Source of the DNA: an uncultured Flavobacteriales bacterium
GTDB taxonomy: Bacteria > Bacteroidota > Bacteroidia > Flavobacteriales_D > Crocinitomicaceae
Assembly (NCBI GenBank): GCA_937876195.1
Contig: CALEIK010000015.1
Span: 1-64,000 of the forward strand
Direction: 5' to 3'
Length of the DNA stretch: 64,000 bases
Positions 62,962-64,000 of the stretch are shown here, one piece after another. Below the pieces are notes generated by a model. That model was not told the DNA's origin. It was given only the letters and a program-made list of their open reading frames with translations, and made no database searches. The position numbers were made by a program, and so were the translations under genes. Each line of letters opens with the position of its first letter. The stretch's first letter is position 1.

Positions 62962-63871
62962 TGTTACTTTGGTTGAACAGAAATTCCTTTTCCTTTTTGG
63001 TCAATGATTCGTACCCAGATTTAGAGATCTTATCTAAAATTTTATCTGTTTGTTCTTGGCGTAATTTCTTTTCAGCAGCGTATTCCTCATCGCTTTTCGT
63101 GCGTCGTGTACCTCCTCCGCGCTTTACTTTCATTTTTGGAGATCGTGAAGAAGAAAATAGGCTTTTGAACCAGTAAACAAGAGCTTCCGTGCGCAAAAGA
63201 ATGTTTGAGGAACTGTGTGGGTTTTGGATGGAAATCATCCCGAGGATTGCCCCACCAAGATGCGCGAAGTGCGCAGTACCATCAATACTTCCTAATCCCA
63301 ATACATCTGATAGGATAAACAATACAGCAAGGATGATGATCCGTACAGGTAAAATTCCGAATAGGTTGACTTTCAAATTTGGACGGTAAAACGCGATTGC
63401 CACAAAAATTGCCATGATGGAACCTGAAGCACCCACCACAAAATCACTTGTCATTTGAAGTTTAGGGAAAACCCCGTGAGCAATGACTTCCAACAATCCG
63501 CCAAAAATCCCACCTAAAATGTAAGTGTACAACAATCTACGTTGATCGAAGAGCTGTTCAAAGAGCTTTCCTGCAAAGTAGAGGAAAATCATGTTAAAAG
63601 CTAGGTGAAAAAAGTCGTAATGGGTGAAGATGCTCGTGAACAATCCCCAAGGATGCGTTATAAATCCCCAAAAATCTGTTTGCAAAGAAAAAATGGGATT
63701 GGCAATGGACGATATAAATGTATCTGAAACGCTGCTTGATAGGTCAACGAAGACATCAATGATGCGCACAGCGAGAAACACAATGATATTGATAAAAAGC
63801 AAGCGTATGGTCATACTACCATGCTTGAACTGGTATTTTAAATCGTCTAGAAAAGTGCGTTCTGTCTGCAT
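62954..63871 (-). CDS. Rhomboid family intramembrane serine protease
   Basis: The product has 305 residues with six core helices. The conserved element HLAFN (about 88-92), the serine motif GASGS and the histidine motif AHFAHLGGAILG are intact, so it should be active. A cytoplasmic C-terminal tail (about 245-305) is basic and helical. Rhomboids cleave membrane proteins within or near transmembrane helices. It starts one base after the stop of another rhomboid gene and overlaps the next gene, forming a tight operon. Confidence 0.92.
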   Translation of the reverse strand: MQTERTFLDDLKYQFKHGSMTIRLLFINIIVFLAVRIIDVFVDLSSSVSDTFISSIANPIFSLQTDFWGFITHPWGLFTSIFTHYDFFHLAFNMIFLYFAGKLFEQLFDQRRLLYTYILGGIFGGLLEVIAHGVFPKLQMTSDFVVGASGSIMAIFVAIAFYRPNLKVNLFGILPVRIIILAVLFILSDVLGLGSIDGTAHFAHLGGAILGMISIQNPHSSSNILLRTEALVYWFKSLFSSSRSPKMKVKRGGGTRRTKSDEEYAAEKKLRQEQTDKILDKISKSGYESLTKKEKEFLFNQSNNG

Positions 63872-63872
63872 A

Positions 63873-64000
63873 TTAATAGAAGTTTGATCGATTTCGCTTG
63901 CGCCAAATCAGAATGATGATGATTCCAACAATTGCACCTCCAACGTGCGCCAAGTGGGCAATTTGATCGCCAGATCGGTAAATACTGTTGTAAATCTCGA
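63873..64000 (-). CDS. Rhomboid family protein (C-terminal end only, runs off the window)
   Basis: The frame is open from the window edge to TAA at 63873-63875. The 41 visible residues contain AHLAHVGGAIVGI, the rhomboid histidine motif, followed by a helix and a short basic end (IWRKRNRSNFY). It is a second rhomboid directly upstream of the complete one, one base apart. The catalytic serine region is outside the window. Confidence 0.8.
   Translation of the reverse strand, partial: EIYNSIYRSGDQIAHLAHVGGAIVGIIIILIWRKRNRSNFY

Noticed and set aside
1..64000. Search for CRISPR arrays, insertion sequences, prophage and toxin-antitoxin genes
   Set aside because: No regularly spaced repeats, transposase or integrase motifs, phage structural genes or paired small toxin/antitoxin genes were seen.

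Overview
The window looks like a chromosomal segment of a Bacteroidota species, most likely order Flavobacteriales (a Crocinitomicaceae/Fluviicola-like lineage is my guess, not demonstrated). The signs are: proteins ending in type IX secretion (T9SS) type A sorting domains (29785-31134 and 58381-59841); a promoter upstream of the tRNAs that fits the Bacteroidota -33/-7 consensus (TTG, 19 bases, TAnnTTTG); almost no Shine-Dalgarno sequences; a CarB that stops before the allosteric domain; Dph6-like, WG-repeat and DUF4834 proteins; and gene pairs I recall from this group (gyrA followed by a TPR gene and divergent from clpC; two rhomboids before an endonuclease/phosphatase gene). Coding density is high. 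I see no prophage, insertion sequence, CRISPR array or plasmid function. No gene-free stretch exceeds about 300 bases; the longest non-protein interval (44592-44882) holds a promoter and two tRNA genes.

Layout. 1-8026 (minus): the N-terminal part of a large secreted adhesin-like protein, a small exported protein in front of it, and a 2061-residue alpha-2-macroglobulin lipoprotein with an intact thioester motif. 8112-13976 (minus): rpsA with a structured leader, a TPR protein and gyrA. 14216-16750 (plus): clpC, divergent from gyrA. 16793-19086 (minus): an operon of an apparently inactive rhomboid-TPR protein, a phosphoribosyltransferase and murQ. 19289-25423 (plus): carB, a DUF4834 protein and a YfhO-type membrane protein. 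25446-29148: a small, AT-rich surface-glycan patch with an FkbM methyltransferase and a GT4 glycosyltransferase (minus) and a flippase (plus). 29163-36671: a mix of envelope and housekeeping genes, including a T9SS-exported TIGR03790-type protein, a PD40 propeller, a Dph6-like ATP pyrophosphatase, a DUF1573 lipoprotein, an S41 protease and an NlpC/P60 hydrolase. 36792-39416 (minus): clpB.

39642-47777 is a plus-strand run: glucosaminidase-LysM, a TPR-like protein, proS with a coupled unknown gene, two identical tRNA-Glu(UUC) genes, rpsT, a beta-barrel protein and fabG. 47886-52279 (minus) is a compact three-gene operon made of a lipoprotein, a small exported protein and a TerB-domain/ABCG-type transporter fusion. 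52366-54869 (plus): hemB, an M50 protease and a Smr-domain protein. 54990-64000: a WG-repeat protein, an SpmAB-type fusion coupled to a protein of exact 25-residue repeats, a delta-60-repeat T9SS protein, a secreted protein with an HExxH motif, a class I amidotransferase, a TsaC/Sua5 protein, an endonuclease/exonuclease/phosphatase protein and two tandem rhomboid proteases, the last cut by the window edge.

The best candidates for undescribed biology are the TerB-ABCG/lipoprotein operon (47886-52279), the 25-residue repeat protein linked to SpmAB (56454-58161) and the rhomboid pseudoprotease-TPR protein next to murQ (16793-19086). All homology calls are from reading motifs; no database search was possible.
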